From: Clostridium neonatale
Lineage (GTDB): Bacteria > Bacillota > Clostridia > Clostridiales > Clostridiaceae
Direction of reading: 5' to 3'
Assembly (NCBI RefSeq): GCF_001458595.1
Contig: NZ_LN890328.1
Span: 469,791-533,790 of the forward strand
DNA length: 64,000 nt
The notes beneath the pieces were generated by a model. The model was not told the origin of the DNA. It ran no database searches and saw only the letters and a list, made by a program, of their open reading frames with translations. Positions 63,142-64,000 of this stretch are shown here, one piece after another; position 1 is the stretch's first letter, and every line of letters begins with the position of its first letter. Made by a program: the position numbers and the translations under genes.

Positions 63142-64000
63142 ATGAGCAAAAGATATACACTATTAAAAAAAGATGGAAATGCTAGAAGAGGGCAGTTTGA
63201 AACTCCTCATGGTACAATACAAACCCCTGTATTTATGAATGTTGGTACTTTGGCAGCTATAAAAGGTGCTGTATCAAGTATGGATTTAAAAGAAATTGGA
63301 TGTCAAGTTGAACTATCTAATACATACCATCTTCACTTAAGGCCTACTGATAAAGTTGTTAGGGAATTAGGTGGATTGCATGAATTTATGAATTGGGATA
63401 GACCAATTCTTACAGATTCAGGTGGATTCCAAGTGTTTTCACTTTCAGCAATGAGAAAGATAAAAGAAGAAGGTGTTTACTTTAATTCTCACATAGATGG
63501 TAAGAAAATATTTATGGGACCAGAGGAATCTATGCAAATTCAAAGTAATCTTGCTTCTACTATTGCAATGGCATTTGACGAATGCATTCCAAATCCATCA
63601 ACTAGAGAATATGTAGAAAATTCTGTAGCAAGAACAACAAGATGGCTTGAAAGATGTAAAAAAGAGATGGATAGATTAAATTCAATGCCGGATACTATAA
63701 ATAAAGAGCAAATGTTATTTGGTATAAACCAAGGTGGGACTTATGAAGATATTAGAATAGCACATGCTAAGGAAATAACAAAATTGGACTTGGATGGATA
63801 TGCTATTGGAGGCCTTGCAGTTGGAGAAAGTCATGAGGATATGTATAGAATAATAGATGCAGTTGTACCACATCTTCCAGAAGATAAACCGATATATTTA
63901 ATGGGAGTTGGAACACCTGAGAATATTTTAGAGGCTGTGTCTCGAGGCGTAGATTTCTTTGATTGTGTACTTCCAGCCAGAAATGGAAGGCATGGTAATG
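63142..64000 (+). CDS. tgt: tRNA-guanine transglycosylase Tgt (partial)
   Basis: 286 residues are visible; the gene runs off the right edge (the family is about 375). MSKRYTLLKKDGNARRGQFE starts the barrel; NTYHLHLRP near 60; catalytic Asp in LTDSGGFQVFSL near 90; AFDECIPNPS near 145; GINQGGTYEDIR near 200; GLAVGESHEDMYRI near 228; nucleophilic Asp in FDCVLPARNGRHGN at the end. It swaps guanine for preQ1 at position 34 of GUN-anticodon tRNAs. The zinc site is outside the window. AGAGGTG precedes the ATG at moderate spacing. Confidence 0.96.
   Translation, partial: MSKRYTLLKKDGNARRGQFETPHGTIQTPVFMNVGTLAAIKGAVSSMDLKEIGCQVELSNTYHLHLRPTDKVVRELGGLHEFMNWDRPILTDSGGFQVFSLSAMRKIKEEGVYFNSHIDGKKIFMGPEESMQIQSNLASTIAMAFDECIPNPSTREYVENSVARTTRWLERCKKEMDRLNSMPDTINKEQMLFGINQGGTYEDIRIAHAKEITKLDLDGYAIGGLAVGESHEDMYRIIDAVVPHLPEDKPIYLMGVGTPENILEAVSRGVDFFDCVLPARNGRHGN

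Overview
The window looks like a chromosomal segment of a Clostridium sensu stricto species (spore-forming, anaerobic Firmicute, possibly near C. beijerinckii; the species is inference). The evidence is the very low GC content, A/T-ending codons, GGAGG-type ribosome sites with many TTG/GTG starts, a V-type ATPase in place of an obvious F-type one, a reverse rubrerythrin, the clostridial pair of NifU-like scaffold and GGGtGRT protein, and many small clostridial hypotheticals.

Layout. 1-4.1 kb: end of a YjfB-like gene, a membrane-anchored beta-propeller, and a methyltransferase-like plus B12-binding radical SAM pair. 4.1-12.7 kb: a complete nine-gene V-ATPase operon whose K subunit keeps all five Na+ ligands. 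12.8-14.3 kb: an intact IS3-family element sitting exactly in the tetraloop of the operon's terminator. 14.5-20.9 kb: a LysM-bearing 5'-nucleotidase, a TagO/WecA-like enzyme, and a SAM-I riboswitch controlling a split methionine synthase (separate reactivation domain plus MetH core). 21-22 kb: two adjacent genes (MarR, flavodoxin-like) each broken by one in-frame TAA. 22-30.7 kb: MBL hydrolase, ECF S component, 6S RNA, HPr kinase, M18 aminopeptidase, PHP phosphoesterase and a short pyruvate-kinase-like protein. 30.8-34.7 kb: DUF5685/DnaJ pair, reverse rubrerythrin, macro-domain protein. 34.9-42.3 kb: a two-component system followed by a TolC-like/HlyD-like/MacB-like export cluster. 42.5-49.2 kb: threonine aldolase-like enzyme, ProX-like deacylase, small clostridial genes, a second ECF S component and tRNA-Leu(CAA). 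49.5-51.4 kb: a structured leader RNA ahead of the scaffold/GGGtGRT operon. 51.9-59.5 kb: ECF sigma/anti-sigma pair, FliB-like protein, L,D-transpeptidase with an apparent AUU start, radical SAM protein and small hypotheticals. 59.8-64 kb: ruvA-ruvB-queA-tgt, with repeat elements in the three gaps between these genes.

Largest themes: ion transport and energy (V-ATPase, HPr kinase, pyruvate-kinase-like), one-carbon/SAM economy (riboswitch, MetH, radical SAM proteins), oxidative stress (rubrerythrin), and export/signalling. No CRISPR array, prophage or classic defence island is visible. The least explained items are the leader RNA at 49.5 kb, the insertion sequence in the terminator loop, the paired ochre-interrupted genes, the terminal-inverted-repeat elements around ruvAB-queA-tgt, and two small genes whose ribosome sites are G8 tracts.
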